A stretch of 39,181 nucleotides of DNA, from contig NZ_PGUZ01000026.1 in assembly GCF_002860165.1 (NCBI RefSeq), forward strand, positions 1-39,181, in the 5' to 3' direction. The translations under genes were made by a program, and so were the position numbers. This DNA comes from Bacillus sp. V3-13 (GTDB taxonomy: Bacteria > Bacillota > Bacilli > Bacillales > Cytobacillaceae). This document shows, one piece after another, positions 1-8,392 of the stretch. Positions within the stretch are counted from its first letter, which is position 1. Each line of letters begins with the position of its first letter. The notes under the pieces were generated by a model. The model saw nothing but the letters and a program-made list of their open reading frames with translations, had not been told where the DNA came from and ran no database searches.

Positions 1-142
1 CCCGACAAGCGCTGGAGGGCCTGACAGTGAAGTCGCTTTTTGACTTCATTGGCAGGACCGAAGCGACTCGAGGGGCTAGGCGCTGGAGCTGGACATCGAA
101 ACGCCCAACTATATTTAGAAACGTTTATACTTTCCTATAGCT
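1..142. repeat. Dispersed structured repeat, copy 1 (cut by the window start)
   Basis: These 142 bases recur without a mismatch at 10367-10508. The window begins inside the element, so its left end is not visible here. It lies just past the ileS terminator (146-179), with 3 bases between them. The sequence can fold: TGAAGTC (28-34) pairs with GACTTCA (42-48), and GGGGCT plus AGGCGCT (72-84) is the right arm of a longer stem whose left arm is seen only in copy 2. A 79-codon frame runs across it but has no ribosome binding site, so I treat it as non-coding. Confidence 0.93.
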
Positions 143-145
143 TGA

Positions 146-179
146 AAAAACCTCCGGAGCGTAAGCCCTGGAGGTTTTT
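146..179 (-). terminator. Intrinsic terminator of ileS
   Basis: AAAAACCTCC and GGAGGTTTTT form a perfect 10-base-pair stem that begins 8 bases after the ileS stop codon. Read on the minus strand, the right arm ends in a run of T. The repeat element starts immediately beyond it. Confidence 0.9.
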
Positions 180-187
180 GATCAATA

Positions 188-2959
188 TTAGCTTAAATGG
201 CTGTAATGCTCTTCGACAACAGCGGCACAGCGCGGACAGATCGTCGGATGCTCCGGAACTTTGCCAACTTCCGGCGTGACTACCCAGCATCGTTCACACG
301 TTTCACCTTCTGCTTTGGAGACAACGATTGCTGCATTGTCAAGCTTTAACGCATGTTCTGGTGCTTCTTCGTACGAGCCTGCTACTTCAAAGCCGGACAC
401 GATGAATAGCTGCTCCAGGTTTTCGTCGATTGAATCGAGGAGAGCCTTTGTCTTGTCATGAACATATAAGGTTACCTTGGCCGTTAACGATTTACCAATT
501 ACCTTCTCATTACGCGCTTCTTCCAGCGCCTTTAACACATCGTTGCGAAGCTTCATGAAAGCGGTCCACTTTTCTTCAAGCTCTTTTGCTTTCGGCAATT
601 CTTGATATTCAGGCATATCTGTGAGCTGGACGCTTTTTTCGTCAACCGCCGGGATATGAGCCCAGACCTCATCGGCAGTATGAGGAAGAATCGGGGCAAC
701 AAGCTTTACTAATGCCGTTAAGCTTTCATATAAAACGGTTTGAATCGCACGGCGCTCAGCATTGTCCTGCGCTTCAATATAGAGAATATCTTTGGCAAAA
801 TCAAGGTAAAACGCGCTAAGGTCGAGCGTACAAAAATTATTTACGGCGTGATAAATACCGGCAAATTCATAATTTTCGTAGGCATCATGAACATTTTTAA
901 TCAATTTGTTCAATTTTACAAGCATAAATTGATCCACTTCGCGCAGCTTCCCGAACGGAACAGCATCTGCAGCAGGATTGAAATCAGCAAGATTTCCCAG
1001 TAAGAAACGGAAAGTATTGCGGATTTTCCGGTAAACTTCAGCAACCTGCTTCAAAATCGGATCGGAAACGCGCACATCTGATTGATAATCAACCGATGCG
1101 ACCCAGAAACGGAGAATGTCAGCGCCAAGCTGGTTCATCACCTTTGCAGGAACGATGACATTCCCGAGCGATTTGCTCATCTTCTTGCCTTCACCATCGA
1201 GAGTGAAGCCGTGGCTTAAAACTCCTTTATATGGAGCCTTTCCGGTTACAGCAACCGCCGTGGACAGAGAAGAATTGAACCAGCCGCGATATTGGTCAGA
1301 ACCTTCCAAATAAAGATCGGCAGGCCGCTGTAAATCTTCGCGCTCCTCTAAAACGGCTTGATGAGAAGAACCGGAATCAAACCAGACGTCCATAATATCG
1401 GTTTCTTTTGTAAAAATGCCGTTCGGGCTGCCGGGATGGCTGAACCCCTCTGGTAAAAGTTCACCCGCTTCTTTTTCAAACCAAATATTTGATCCGTGTT
1501 TGCGGAACAGAGCGGACACATGGTCGATGGTTTCATCGGTAATGATCGGTTCACCGTTTTCGGCATAGAACACCGGAATCGGAACACCCCAGACACGCTG
1601 GCGGGAAATACACCAATCACCACGGTCGCGGACCATATTATGGAGACGGGTTTCTCCCCACGCCGGTACCCATTTTGTCTCTTCCACTGCTTGTAAAAGA
1701 TCTTCACGGAAATCTTTGATCGATGCGAACCATTGTGCGGTTGCTCTAAAGATCACCGGCTTTTTCGTTCTCCAATCATGCGGATAGGAGTGGGTGATAA
1801 ACGAAAGCTTAACAAGCGCCCCGGCTTCTTCGAGCTTTTCGGTGATCGGCTTATTGGCTGTGTCATAAAACAAACCTGCAAATCCAGGTGCCTCGTCAGT
1901 CATAACGCCTTTATCATCGACAGGATTTAAAACGCCAAGCCCGTACTTTTGGCCGACGTAAAAGTCGTCTTCCCCATGTCCTGGAGCGGTATGGACACAA
2001 CCGGTTCCTGCATCCGTTGTAACATGCTCACCGAGCATGACAAGGGAATCCCGGTCATACAAAGGATGCTTGGCAACAATGTATTCAAGCTCGCTGCCTT
2101 TTATTTTTTTGACAACCTCGGCAGTCTCCCAACCAACTTCATTTGTAACCGATTCAAGCAACGCTTCGGCGACGATGTATTTTTTTTCGTTCGCGCTAAC
2201 GACCACATAAGTAAGATCCGGATGCACAGAAATTCCGAGGTTTGCAGGAATCGTCCATGGCGTTGTCGTCCAAATCAAGATTTCTGTGTCGGTATCGAGT
2301 ACACCTTTGCCATCTTTAACTTTAAAGCCGACATAAATCGATGGTGAGCGTTTATCCTTATACTCGATTTCTGCTTCAGCAAGCGCGGATTCGCTTGAAG
2401 GTGACCAGTAAACAGGCTTTAAGCCTTTGTAAATATAGCCTTTTTTCGCCATTTCGCCAAAAACTTTAATTTGTTGCGCTTCATATGCAGGCTCCAGGGT
2501 AATGTACGGATTTTCCCAGTCCCCGCGTACACCAAGGCGTTTAAACTGGATGCGCTGGCTGTCAATCTGCTCATACGCATATTCCGCACAAAGCTTGCGG
2601 AATTCCGCTACCGTCATTTCCTTCCGTTTAACGCCTTTGTTTGTCAATGCCTGCTCAATCGGCAGGCCATGTGTATCCCATCCCGGAACGTATGGCGCAT
2701 TATAGCCGCTCATCGATTTATAGCGGACGATAAAGTCTTTCAATATTTTATTTAAGGCATGGCCCATATGAATATCGCCGTTTGCATACGGAGGCCCGTC
2801 ATGCAGGACAAACATCGGCCGGCCTTTTGTACGCTCCTGGACCAGTTTATATATATCGATTTCCTGCCATTTTTCCTGAATTTCCGGCTCGCGGTTCGGC
2901 AAATTGCCGCGCATTGGGAATTCGGTTTTTGGCATCAATAATGTATCTTTGTATTCCAT
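188..2959 (-). CDS. ileS: Isoleucyl-tRNA synthetase
   Basis: This 923-residue class Ia aminoacyl-tRNA synthetase charges tRNA-Ile in the cytoplasm. The HIGH signature appears as HMGH (residues 64-67) and the KMSKS loop is intact (593-597). The C terminus carries two CxxC pairs (888/891 and 908/911), the zinc site of the bacterial IleS form. Length and N terminus match Bacillus IleS (about 921 residues). The ATG is preceded by GGGAGGAT at good spacing. The gene is monocistronic: its leader is an Ile T-box (about 3024-3288) with its own promoter, and a strong terminator follows. Its position after divIVA is the usual Bacillus order. Nothing suggests the mupirocin-resistant eukaryote-like type. 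Confidence 0.98.
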   Translation of the reverse strand: MEYKDTLLMPKTEFPMRGNLPNREPEIQEKWQEIDIYKLVQERTKGRPMFVLHDGPPYANGDIHMGHALNKILKDFIVRYKSMSGYNAPYVPGWDTHGLPIEQALTNKGVKRKEMTVAEFRKLCAEYAYEQIDSQRIQFKRLGVRGDWENPYITLEPAYEAQQIKVFGEMAKKGYIYKGLKPVYWSPSSESALAEAEIEYKDKRSPSIYVGFKVKDGKGVLDTDTEILIWTTTPWTIPANLGISVHPDLTYVVVSANEKKYIVAEALLESVTNEVGWETAEVVKKIKGSELEYIVAKHPLYDRDSLVMLGEHVTTDAGTGCVHTAPGHGEDDFYVGQKYGLGVLNPVDDKGVMTDEAPGFAGLFYDTANKPITEKLEEAGALVKLSFITHSYPHDWRTKKPVIFRATAQWFASIKDFREDLLQAVEETKWVPAWGETRLHNMVRDRGDWCISRQRVWGVPIPVFYAENGEPIITDETIDHVSALFRKHGSNIWFEKEAGELLPEGFSHPGSPNGIFTKETDIMDVWFDSGSSHQAVLEEREDLQRPADLYLEGSDQYRGWFNSSLSTAVAVTGKAPYKGVLSHGFTLDGEGKKMSKSLGNVIVPAKVMNQLGADILRFWVASVDYQSDVRVSDPILKQVAEVYRKIRNTFRFLLGNLADFNPAADAVPFGKLREVDQFMLVKLNKLIKNVHDAYENYEFAGIYHAVNNFCTLDLSAFYLDFAKDILYIEAQDNAERRAIQTVLYESLTALVKLVAPILPHTADEVWAHIPAVDEKSVQLTDMPEYQELPKAKELEEKWTAFMKLRNDVLKALEEARNEKVIGKSLTAKVTLYVHDKTKALLDSIDENLEQLFIVSGFEVAGSYEEAPEHALKLDNAAIVVSKAEGETCERCWVVTPEVGKVPEHPTICPRCAAVVEEHYSHLS

Positions 2960-3023
2960 TACAATATCCTCCCGTTCAATCGCTAACTTTTATCATGATT
3001 TCCAAATTCGAAAAAATCAAACA

Positions 3024-3288
3024 AAAAAACCTTCTCATCCCGGAAAGGGACGAGAAGGTTTTTTCCCGCGGTACCACCCTTATAGACAGTCAAAATGTCT
3101 GTCCACTTCAGCATTCGTAACGTGAATGATCCGTCAAAGCTTAATTACAATCGTGTTCAGCCTTGAACTCGAGGGTGATTTTCCAATTTTCGCTCCTGCC
3201 AGGCTTCCACTGTCCCCGGTTCGCTATAAATCAAGCCTTGAAAATTGTACTGTCCCTGTCAACGCAGTCATCATTTATTAAGTATCAT
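3024..3288 (-). promoter_or_regulatory. T-box leader (Ile) of ileS
   Basis: On the minus strand the conserved T-box AGGGTGGTACCGCG lies at 3067-3080, directly before a terminator hairpin (CCTTCTC 3030-3036 with GAGAAGG 3052-3058, then T run to 3024). The leader starts with the typical stem I sequence GACAGGGACAGTA. A candidate specifier ATC (Ile) is at 3177-3179, followed by A as in other T-boxes. The UGGU core fits the A discriminator of tRNA-Ile. Uncharged tRNA-Ile should stabilise the antiterminator and turn ileS on. The T-box itself is certain; the specifier position is inferred from alignment by eye. Confidence 0.93.
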
Positions 3289-3294
3289 CATATG

Positions 3295-3324
3295 ATTATA
3301 TGCGGAAATTCCTCTATTCGTCAA
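3295..3324 (-). promoter_or_regulatory. Sigma-A promoter of the ileS T-box transcript
   Basis: The -35 TTGACG (3319-3324) and a perfect -10 TATAAT (3295-3300) are 18 bases apart on the minus strand. The -35 box overlaps the divIVA stop codon (3321-3323). Transcription would start near 3288, just before the T-box stem I. Confidence 0.8.
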
Positions 3325-3836
3325 GCAAGTGAATCTTCTTCTTCGGACGCTTTTAGCTCAGCAGCATCCAGTTCGTATTCAAGCAAATGGTCCCAGTCAT
3401 CGTTGTTGAGCATATCAAGCTGCGCTTCGACAAGCATTTTAAAACGGGTTCTGAACACCTTTGACTGCTTCTTTAAGTCCTCAATTTCGAGCGCAATTTT
3501 TCTTGCTTTTGATAATGATTCATTGACGATCCGGTCCGCGTTCTTCTCCGCTTCCTTAATGATAAGCTTCGCCTCCTTATGGGCGTTGCGCTTCACTTCT
3601 TCGGCTGCTTCCTGGGCGATCACGATCGACTTGTTCAGCGTTTCCTCTATATTGCTAAAATGGCCAAGCCGCTCCTTTTGGTCATTAAGCCGTTCTTCAA
3701 GCTCTTTCTTTTCACGCAAAATCAACTCATAATCCTTGATGACTTGATCAAGAAACTCATTCACTTCATCTTCATCGTATCCCCGGAACCCTTTGCTGAA
3801 TTCCTTGTTATGGATATCTAATGGTGTTAACGGCAT
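3321..3836 (-). CDS. divIVA: Cell division initiation / polar scaffold protein DivIVA
   Basis: The 171-residue coiled-coil protein (B. subtilis about 164) binds negatively curved membrane at poles and septa and recruits MinJ and, in sporulation, chromosome-anchoring factors. The N-terminal lipid-binding motif is intact, with F17 and R18 in the segment KGFRGYDEDEV. Long heptad-rich coiled coil follows from about residue 30 to 150, and the tail is acidic. The ATG has a strong GGGAGGTG site. It is the last gene of the ylmD-ylmE-sepF-ylmG-ylmH-divIVA run. No terminator was found between it and the ileS promoter, which overlaps its stop codon. Confidence 0.97.
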   Translation of the reverse strand: MPLTPLDIHNKEFSKGFRGYDEDEVNEFLDQVIKDYELILREKKELEERLNDQKERLGHFSNIEETLNKSIVIAQEAAEEVKRNAHKEAKLIIKEAEKNADRIVNESLSKARKIALEIEDLKKQSKVFRTRFKMLVEAQLDMLNNDDWDHLLEYELDAAELKASEEEDSLA

Positions 3837-3885
3837 TACGCCACCTCCCGGTTACAATCATGTTCTCTATGTACTAAAACTAATA

Positions 3886-3892
3886 TTCGACA
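3886..3892 (-). promoter_or_regulatory. Candidate Spo0A box upstream of divIVA
   Basis: The minus strand reads TGTCGAA, a perfect match to the 7-base 0A box, about 50 bases upstream of the divIVA start in the 87-base ylmH-divIVA gap. A short site like this can occur by chance, and no clear -35/-10 pair is positioned with it, so binding is only a possibility. Confidence 0.35.
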
Positions 3893-3923
3893 AGATGTTA
3901 TAAAATCCTTTTAAAACGGTGAA

Positions 3924-4697
3924 TTATTTTTGCCTTCCTGCCGTGATCCTCCATTTATCCTTTTTCGTTTTCCCTTCGATCAAAATAAGCTTGCAGCGCC
4001 CATAACCCCTTATCGAAATAATGTCCCCCGCACCGCACTCAAACGACGTACTTTCAATCGTTGTCCAATTCACCTTGACAATTCCCTGTTGAATCAACAG
4101 CTGCGCTTTTTGGCGGGAAAGATTATATAAACCGGCAACTACCGTGTCCAATCGAAGCGACGAAATCGTTGCAGTTAATTCTGACCATGCTTCCGATACG
4201 GATAATGCATGCTCAAACGGAACTTCTTCGATCCTGACTGAAGCCTTTCCGACCGACTGCAGCTCATTTTTAACATAATCCGCTATCTCTTTTGCCGCAA
4301 AAAATTGCACCCGATCTTGATCAACTAGAATATCGCCGAATTTTCCGCGTTTCAAGCCGAGCGACATCAAACTTCCTAAAACCTGGCGGTGCTCGATCGT
4401 AACAAATTTAGCCGGATAGCGGATCTCAAAAAGGCTGATTTGAAAATCTTCCTGTCGGGTAGTCATATACTCGGGATAAAAGATCGCCCGCTGTCTCTCC
4501 GCCGTTTCTGAACCGCCAAACAAGCCAAATTGTACATCAGCATGGCGGCCGACAATCGCTGTGACAATTTGCTGTTCGCGCGGATCCAGAAAATCGGTCA
4601 GCTTTGCTGAGTAAGTAGTTTCAACATAATCTTTCCATTGCTGGACCAGATCAATAAAATCGCGCTCTTCCGGGCGAAAATGCTGGTAAATCGACAT
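3924..4697 (-). CDS. ylmH: S4-domain RNA-binding protein YlmH
   Basis: The 257-residue protein has the YlmH family N-terminal domain, including the segment FGLFGGSETAERQRAIF (about residues 57-73), and a C-terminal S4 RNA-binding domain (about 180-245) containing LSRQKAQLLIQQGIVKVNW. The family is linked to ribosome-associated quality control, binding stalled large subunits; its place in the division operon is conserved but not explained. The ATG has a GAGGAG site about 10 bases upstream. It sits between ylmG and divIVA, probably cotranscribed. No anomalies are visible. Confidence 0.93.
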   Translation of the reverse strand: MSIYQHFRPEERDFIDLVQQWKDYVETTYSAKLTDFLDPREQQIVTAIVGRHADVQFGLFGGSETAERQRAIFYPEYMTTRQEDFQISLFEIRYPAKFVTIEHRQVLGSLMSLGLKRGKFGDILVDQDRVQFFAAKEIADYVKNELQSVGKASVRIEEVPFEHALSVSEAWSELTATISSLRLDTVVAGLYNLSRQKAQLLIQQGIVKVNWTTIESTSFECGAGDIISIRGYGRCKLILIEGKTKKDKWRITAGRQK

Positions 4698-4754
4698 AAA
4701 TCAAAACTCCTCTAATACGTTGCAATGGGCCCGTTCCAGCTTTTCCGGCAGAAT

Positions 4755-5018
4755 CTAAGCGATCCAACGAAATACTGTATTAAGCCCGCCCGTCGCCAAG
4801 CGCAGTACCAGGATCGCCACAATCGGGGAGATATCAATCATGCCCAGCGGCGGAATAAAGCGGCGGAACGGCTCCAAATACGGCTCACATATTCTCGCCA
4901 AAAATTGCCCGATCGCCGATTCACGCGCATTTGGAAACCAGGACATTAGTATGTACACAATCAGAGCCCACGAATAAATTTCAATCAGAGAATTTAAAAA
5001 CAACAATACTGTATTCAT
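4755..5018 (-). CDS. ylmG: YggT-family membrane protein YlmG
   Basis: This 87-residue integral membrane protein has two hydrophobic helices (about residues 3-27 and 60-80) separated by the amphipathic loop [16 protein letters not shown], the hallmark of the YggT/YlmG family. Family members affect division or membrane organisation, but no biochemical function is established. Its ribosome binding site, GAGGTGG, overlaps the end of sepF 6 bases upstream of the gene, so translation is likely coupled. It lies between sepF and ylmH in the conserved order. Confidence 0.92.
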   Translation of the reverse strand: MNTVLLFLNSLIEIYSWALIVYILMSWFPNARESAIGQFLARICEPYLEPFRRFIPPLGMIDISPIVAILVLRLATGGLNTVFRWIA

Positions 5019-5024
5019 TAAATG

Positions 5025-5471
5025 TTACCACCTCGAGTCTTGAAGATCATGCTCCTGCATGAATTCAGAAATGTTACCGGACACTTCGACATTGTCTGGT
5101 GTGCACAGAAAAATATTCATGCCAATACGCTGGATGTCTCCGCCAATAGCATATACGGTTCCGCTTAAGAAATCAACGATTCGCTTTGCCTGGTCATGGT
5201 CAATCCTTTGCAGATTGACGACAACGGCCCGCCTGTTCTTTAAATGATCGGCAATATCCTGCGCCTCCGCATAAACGCGCGGCTCAATTAAAATCACTTT
5301 GGAAGATTTTTGCACACTTTGCAAGCTGACGACATTTTGTTTTTGCGACTGCTGGGGCTGGTGCCTTTGCTTCTTAACAGGCTCCAGTTCTTCCTCGGCA
5401 AGCTCTTCCTCTCTATAGTCATATTCATCATCAAGAAAGAAAAATGTTTTGATTTTCGATTTTATGCTCAT
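5025..5471 (-). CDS. sepF: FtsZ membrane anchor SepF
   Basis: SepF (148 residues) polymerises into rings that bundle FtsZ filaments and tether them to the membrane. The N-terminal amphipathic helix [13 protein letters not shown] is the membrane anchor. A Gln/Glu-rich linker (about 20-55) precedes the conserved SepF core (about 58-140), including [20 protein letters not shown] and the GGDIQRIG segment. The start codon overlaps the ylmE stop by 4 bases (ATGA), indicating translational coupling. It partly overlaps in function with FtsA, encoded upstream in this window. Confidence 0.97.
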   Translation of the reverse strand: MSIKSKIKTFFFLDDEYDYREEELAEEELEPVKKQRHQPQQSQKQNVVSLQSVQKSSKVILIEPRVYAEAQDIADHLKNRRAVVVNLQRIDHDQAKRIVDFLSGTVYAIGGDIQRIGMNIFLCTPDNVEVSGNISEFMQEHDLQDSRW

Positions 5472-6172
5472 TTACTTTGCACCTCCTGCACTTGTCCGTC
5501 TTCTTCACCAACTAAGGCAGACCCGATTCGAACCATCGTCGCCCCTTCTTCTACAGCGATTGTATAGTCATTTGACATTCCCATTGACAGCTCCCTGCAC
5601 GGGGCATGGGGCATTTCTAAACGCTGAATCGTGATTTGCAGCTCTCTTAAGCGCCGAAAACAATTTCGAATCACAGCTTCATCCTCGGTATTAGGAGCCA
5701 TTGTCATTAAGCCGGCAACCTCAATACGCGGAAATTGGGCCAGCTCCCTGACAAAGTCGACAGCCTTTTCCGGCGCGATTCCATGCTTGGATTGTTCCCC
5801 GGAAACGTTCACTTGAACAAAGCAGGATATTGTTTTTTCAGCTCTTTTATTGATTTCCTTCGCAAGAGAAAGCCTGTCCAATGAATGAATGTAAGCCACT
5901 TTATCGATGATATTTTTAACCTTTCTCGATTGCAGGGTGCCGATAAAATGCCAGACTGGTTTATCTTGCAGCACTTCCCATTTCGCAAGCAGCCCTTCTT
6001 CACGGTTTTCGCCAAGATTTTCGATTCCTGCCGCAATTGCCTCGGCGGCCCTTTCAGCTGATACATATTTTGTCACTGCAATGATTTTGATCTCTTCCGG
6101 GCTGCGGTTTACTTTTTTGCATGCCTGCAAAATTTGTCCGTTTATTTTGTCAAGCTTTGCTGAAACTCTCAT
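5468..6172 (-). CDS. ylmE: PLP homeostasis protein YlmE (YggS/PROSC family)
   Basis: The 234-residue protein is a single-domain alanine-racemase-like TIM barrel that binds pyridoxal phosphate but has no known catalytic activity. It helps balance vitamin B6 and amino-acid pools. The PLP lysine is K35 in AVTKYVS; the family motifs NLGENR (about 53-58), [11 protein letters not shown] and the C-terminal LSMGMSNDY are present. It abuts ylmD without a gap and overlaps sepF by 4 bases, the usual arrangement in Bacillus. Confidence 0.96.
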   Translation of the reverse strand: MRVSAKLDKINGQILQACKKVNRSPEEIKIIAVTKYVSAERAAEAIAAGIENLGENREEGLLAKWEVLQDKPVWHFIGTLQSRKVKNIIDKVAYIHSLDRLSLAKEINKRAEKTISCFVQVNVSGEQSKHGIAPEKAVDFVRELAQFPRIEVAGLMTMAPNTEDEAVIRNCFRRLRELQITIQRLEMPHAPCRELSMGMSNDYTIAVEEGATMVRIGSALVGEEDGQVQEVQSK

Positions 6173-7000
6173 TTATTTCTGTAAAGCCTCCTTCCAGCCG
6201 ATAAAGCTCATCATTCGCCCTGTTTTTCCCCGGTCTCTGCGGTGGGAAAAAAATTGGCTGTGATGACAGCTGGTACAAAAACTGGTCATCCTGATTTGTG
6301 CTTCGCTTAAGCCGCAGCTTAACAAAATTTGCTTATTGAGCTCGCGGAGGTTTAGCGAATATTGGCCCTCTTTTATTGTATTATATGTTTTTTTTCCGAC
6401 ATCTTCTAGTCTGTTTTTCACCATTTTGATAACGGGTTCATCAACGATATAACAATTTTCGCAAATTGACGGGCCAATGACAACCGAAACATTGTCGCGA
6501 GTGATACCTTCTTTATGAAACACATTAATCATTTCCTCCGCGATGCCGCTTACGGTTCCTTTCCAGCCGGCATGGGCAATGCCGACGGCCCGGCCCTCAG
6601 CTGAGATAAAATAAAGAGGAACACAATCTGCAAAGCATAACGTAAGCAAAATGCCTTCATCTTTTGTGAAAAAACCGTCGGTTTGTTTAAAAGCATCGTC
6701 ATACGAATTTGACCCTTTGCCCCTGTCATCCCTGGACACTTTTTTTATGTGAACCTCATGGGTCTGCTCTGCACCGACCCAGTAATCCAACGGAAAATCG
6801 ATCAGCCCGGACAGTTTTTCACGGCCCTGGCAGACCGCATCATGATGGTCATTGACATGGAATCCGAAGTTTAAACCAAATTGAGACTGATGATGCCCGC
6901 TTGTATTTTTTGTCGTAAATCCTGCGACAAGACCCGGAAATTTATCAACCCAGTCTTTGATCGAAAAATATTCTTGTTCAACAAGTGTGAATGGCTCCAT
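6173..7000 (-). CDS. ylmD: YlmD, YfiH/PgeF (LACC1-like) family enzyme
   Basis: The 275-residue protein belongs to the family first called multicopper polyphenol oxidase. E. coli PgeF removes misincorporated serine from UDP-MurNAc dipeptides, and other members cleave purine nucleosides. The zinc/catalytic signatures CFADCVPLYF (about 122-131) and HAGWKGTV are intact, as is FCTSCH near the C terminus. The link to cell-wall editing would suit its place beside a wall cluster, but the substrate cannot be told from sequence. The ATG has an AGAGG site 8 bases upstream. It appears to be the first gene of the run to divIVA. Confidence 0.93.
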   Translation of the reverse strand: MEPFTLVEQEYFSIKDWVDKFPGLVAGFTTKNTSGHHQSQFGLNFGFHVNDHHDAVCQGREKLSGLIDFPLDYWVGAEQTHEVHIKKVSRDDRGKGSNSYDDAFKQTDGFFTKDEGILLTLCFADCVPLYFISAEGRAVGIAHAGWKGTVSGIAEEMINVFHKEGITRDNVSVVIGPSICENCYIVDEPVIKMVKNRLEDVGKKTYNTIKEGQYSLNLRELNKQILLSCGLSEAQIRMTSFCTSCHHSQFFSHRRDRGKTGRMMSFIGWKEALQK

Positions 7001-7025
7001 GACAAAACCTCTTCTTTTTTTCTAT

Positions 7026-7034
7026 AGTTTACCA
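7026..7034 (-). promoter_or_regulatory. Candidate extended -10 promoter of the ylmD operon
   Basis: The minus strand reads TGGTAAACT, an extended -10 (TGn) followed by a -10 hexamer at 7026-7031, 26 bases upstream of ylmD. No good -35 is visible. It sits in the only gap (7001-7068) between ylmC and ylmD. Confidence 0.4.
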
Positions 7035-7068
7035 TAGAAGGAAAAGCGGGCACAGCAAAAAAAGCCCT

Positions 7069-7338
7069 TTACTCGTCTTCCTCTCTAAATTTTATCTCAC
7101 TTGTATCCCTATAGCGAACGAGAATAACGTCCTCGCCAATTTTCAGCAGGTTCTTCCACGGTATGACAATATCTTCATCGCGCCCAAACAAGCCAAGAAC
7201 TTTTCCTGCTCCGCTTACGATTACTGCTTCAATTTTGCCCGTGTCCAAGTTAATTTCAATGTCGCCGATATTTCCAAGCCTTTTTCCATCTGTTATGTTT
7301 ACAACATCTTTTATTTGAAAATCTGATATCTTTATCAT
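7069..7338 (-). CDS. ylmC: PRC-barrel protein, YlmC/YmxH family
   Basis: The 89-residue protein is a single PRC-barrel domain with the family start MIKISDFQIKDVVN and the segment GKRLGNIGDIEINLDTGKI. YlmC/YmxH proteins occur in endospore formers; their function is not known. The ATG has a GGGAGAG site. It lies between sigG and ylmD. In B. subtilis, as I remember it, ylmA lies between sigG and ylmC, but here only 116 bases separate them and no ABC ATPase is present. Confidence 0.88.
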   Translation of the reverse strand: MIKISDFQIKDVVNITDGKRLGNIGDIEINLDTGKIEAVIVSGAGKVLGLFGRDEDIVIPWKNLLKIGEDVILVRYRDTSEIKFREEDE

Positions 7339-7431
7339 TGTTTTTCACTCTCCCGCGATACTTTCTTTAATCAATATATGAGCTGGCCTGGCTTTTTAGA
7401 AGAACAGGGAGCCAAACGCGGAAGGAATGAG

Positions 7432-7456
7432 AAAAGCCGCCCGCGGGCAGCTTTTT
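7432..7456 (-). terminator. Intrinsic terminator of sigG
   Basis: AAAAGC...GCTTTT with an inner GCC/GGC stem forms a GC-rich hairpin. Its right arm contains the sigG stop codon (7455-7457). On the minus strand it runs into TTTTCT. Confidence 0.75.
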
Positions 7457-8234
7457 AATGTTGAATATTTTTATTCATTTGTTTGATGGCCGCTTTTTCG
7501 AGCCTTGACACTTGCGCCTGGGATATTCCGATCTCATCGGCCACTTCCATTTGCGTTTTCCCTTGAAAGAAGCGCTTTCGCAAAATGAGCTTTTCCCGGT
7601 CATTCAAGCGCCTCATGCCCTCTTTTAAGGCAATTTCCTCTATCCAGTGTGAATCCTTATTGCGTTCGTCACTCAACTGGTCCATCACAAAAATCGGATC
7701 GCCGCCGTCATTATAAATTGGCTCAAATAAAGAAACAGGATCCTGAATTGCGTCCAGCGCAAAGACAATTTCTTCATGGGGAACTTCCAATACCCTGGCA
7801 ATTTCTTCAGCTGTCGGTTCCCGTGATGTTTCACCCATCAGCCGCTCTCTGACCTGGAGAGCTTTATAGGCGATATCCCTTAACGAGCGGGAAACCCGGA
7901 TCGGGTTATTATCCCGCAAATAGCGGCGGATTTCGCCGATGATCATCGGTACCGCGTAGGTGGAAAACTTAACGTTTTGACTAAGATCAAAATTATCAAT
8001 TGATTTCATAAGACCGATACAGCCGACCTGGAACAGGTCATCAACAAATTCGCCCCGGTTGTTAAATCTTTGAATAACACTGAGGACGAGGCGCAGATTT
8101 CCGTTGACGAGTTTTTCCCGCGCGGATATATCCCCTGTGTGCATTTGCTTGAAGAGTTCTCTCATTTCTTCGTTTTTCAATACTGGAAGCTTTGAAGTAT
8201 CTACCCCGCAAATCTCAACTTTATTTCGAGTCAA
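7455..8234 (-). CDS. sigG: RNA polymerase sporulation sigma factor SigG
   Basis: Sigma-G (259 residues) directs late forespore transcription. Region 2 (FVDDLFQVGCIGLMKSIDNF, then KFSTYAVPMIIGEIRRYLRD) and region 4.2 (KTQMEVADEIGISQAQVSRL) are clear. The protein is almost identical to B. subtilis SigG over its length. The start is a TTG with GGAGGG 8 bases upstream, giving the expected N terminus TRNKVEICGVDTS. It follows sigE by 158 bases and has its own sigma-F-type promoter in that gap (8273-8301), as well as possible read-through from the spoIIG promoter. A terminator overlaps its stop codon. Confidence 0.98.
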   Translation of the reverse strand: MTRNKVEICGVDTSKLPVLKNEEMRELFKQMHTGDISAREKLVNGNLRLVLSVIQRFNNRGEFVDDLFQVGCIGLMKSIDNFDLSQNVKFSTYAVPMIIGEIRRYLRDNNPIRVSRSLRDIAYKALQVRERLMGETSREPTAEEIARVLEVPHEEIVFALDAIQDPVSLFEPIYNDGGDPIFVMDQLSDERNKDSHWIEEIALKEGMRRLNDREKLILRKRFFQGKTQMEVADEIGISQAQVSRLEKAAIKQMNKNIQH

Positions 8235-8272
8235 TTCTTTTTCCCTCCTTGCAGGAGCTGCTGTTCAAAAAT

Positions 8273-8301
8273 CAGTATCTCCCCGGTAAGGAAAAATATG
8301 C
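8273..8301 (-). promoter_or_regulatory. Sigma-F (or sigma-G) type promoter of sigG
   Basis: On the minus strand, GCATA (8297-8301) matches the forespore -35 GYATA. GGAGATACTG (8273-8282) fits the -10 pattern GGNAANANTR with one mismatch. They are 14 bases apart. It lies 38 bases upstream of the TTG start, where B. subtilis sigG is known to have its sigma-F promoter. Confidence 0.72.
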
Positions 8302-8392
8302 ACTTGTCCAGTTTCAAGGATTTGCGGGCTACGAATGAAAAACGTTAAGAACTCAAGATTTATATCCGTTTTCCATCAAAAAAAATTTATCT

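Noticed and set aside
40-279. 79-codon plus-strand frame across the repeat and ileS terminator
   Set aside because: No ribosome binding site. It runs through the repeat, a terminator and antisense to ileS, and at copy 2 the frame does not continue in the same way.
3244-3262. TTGACA and TACAAT on the minus strand as an ileS promoter
   Set aside because: The spacing is only 7 bases. The segment is the conserved start of T-box stem I; a proper promoter lies at 3295-3324.
3163-3732. 189-codon Ser-rich plus-strand frame opposite divIVA
   Set aside because: Antisense shadow of the Glu/Lys-rich DivIVA coiled coil; no start signals, and it covers the T-box leader.
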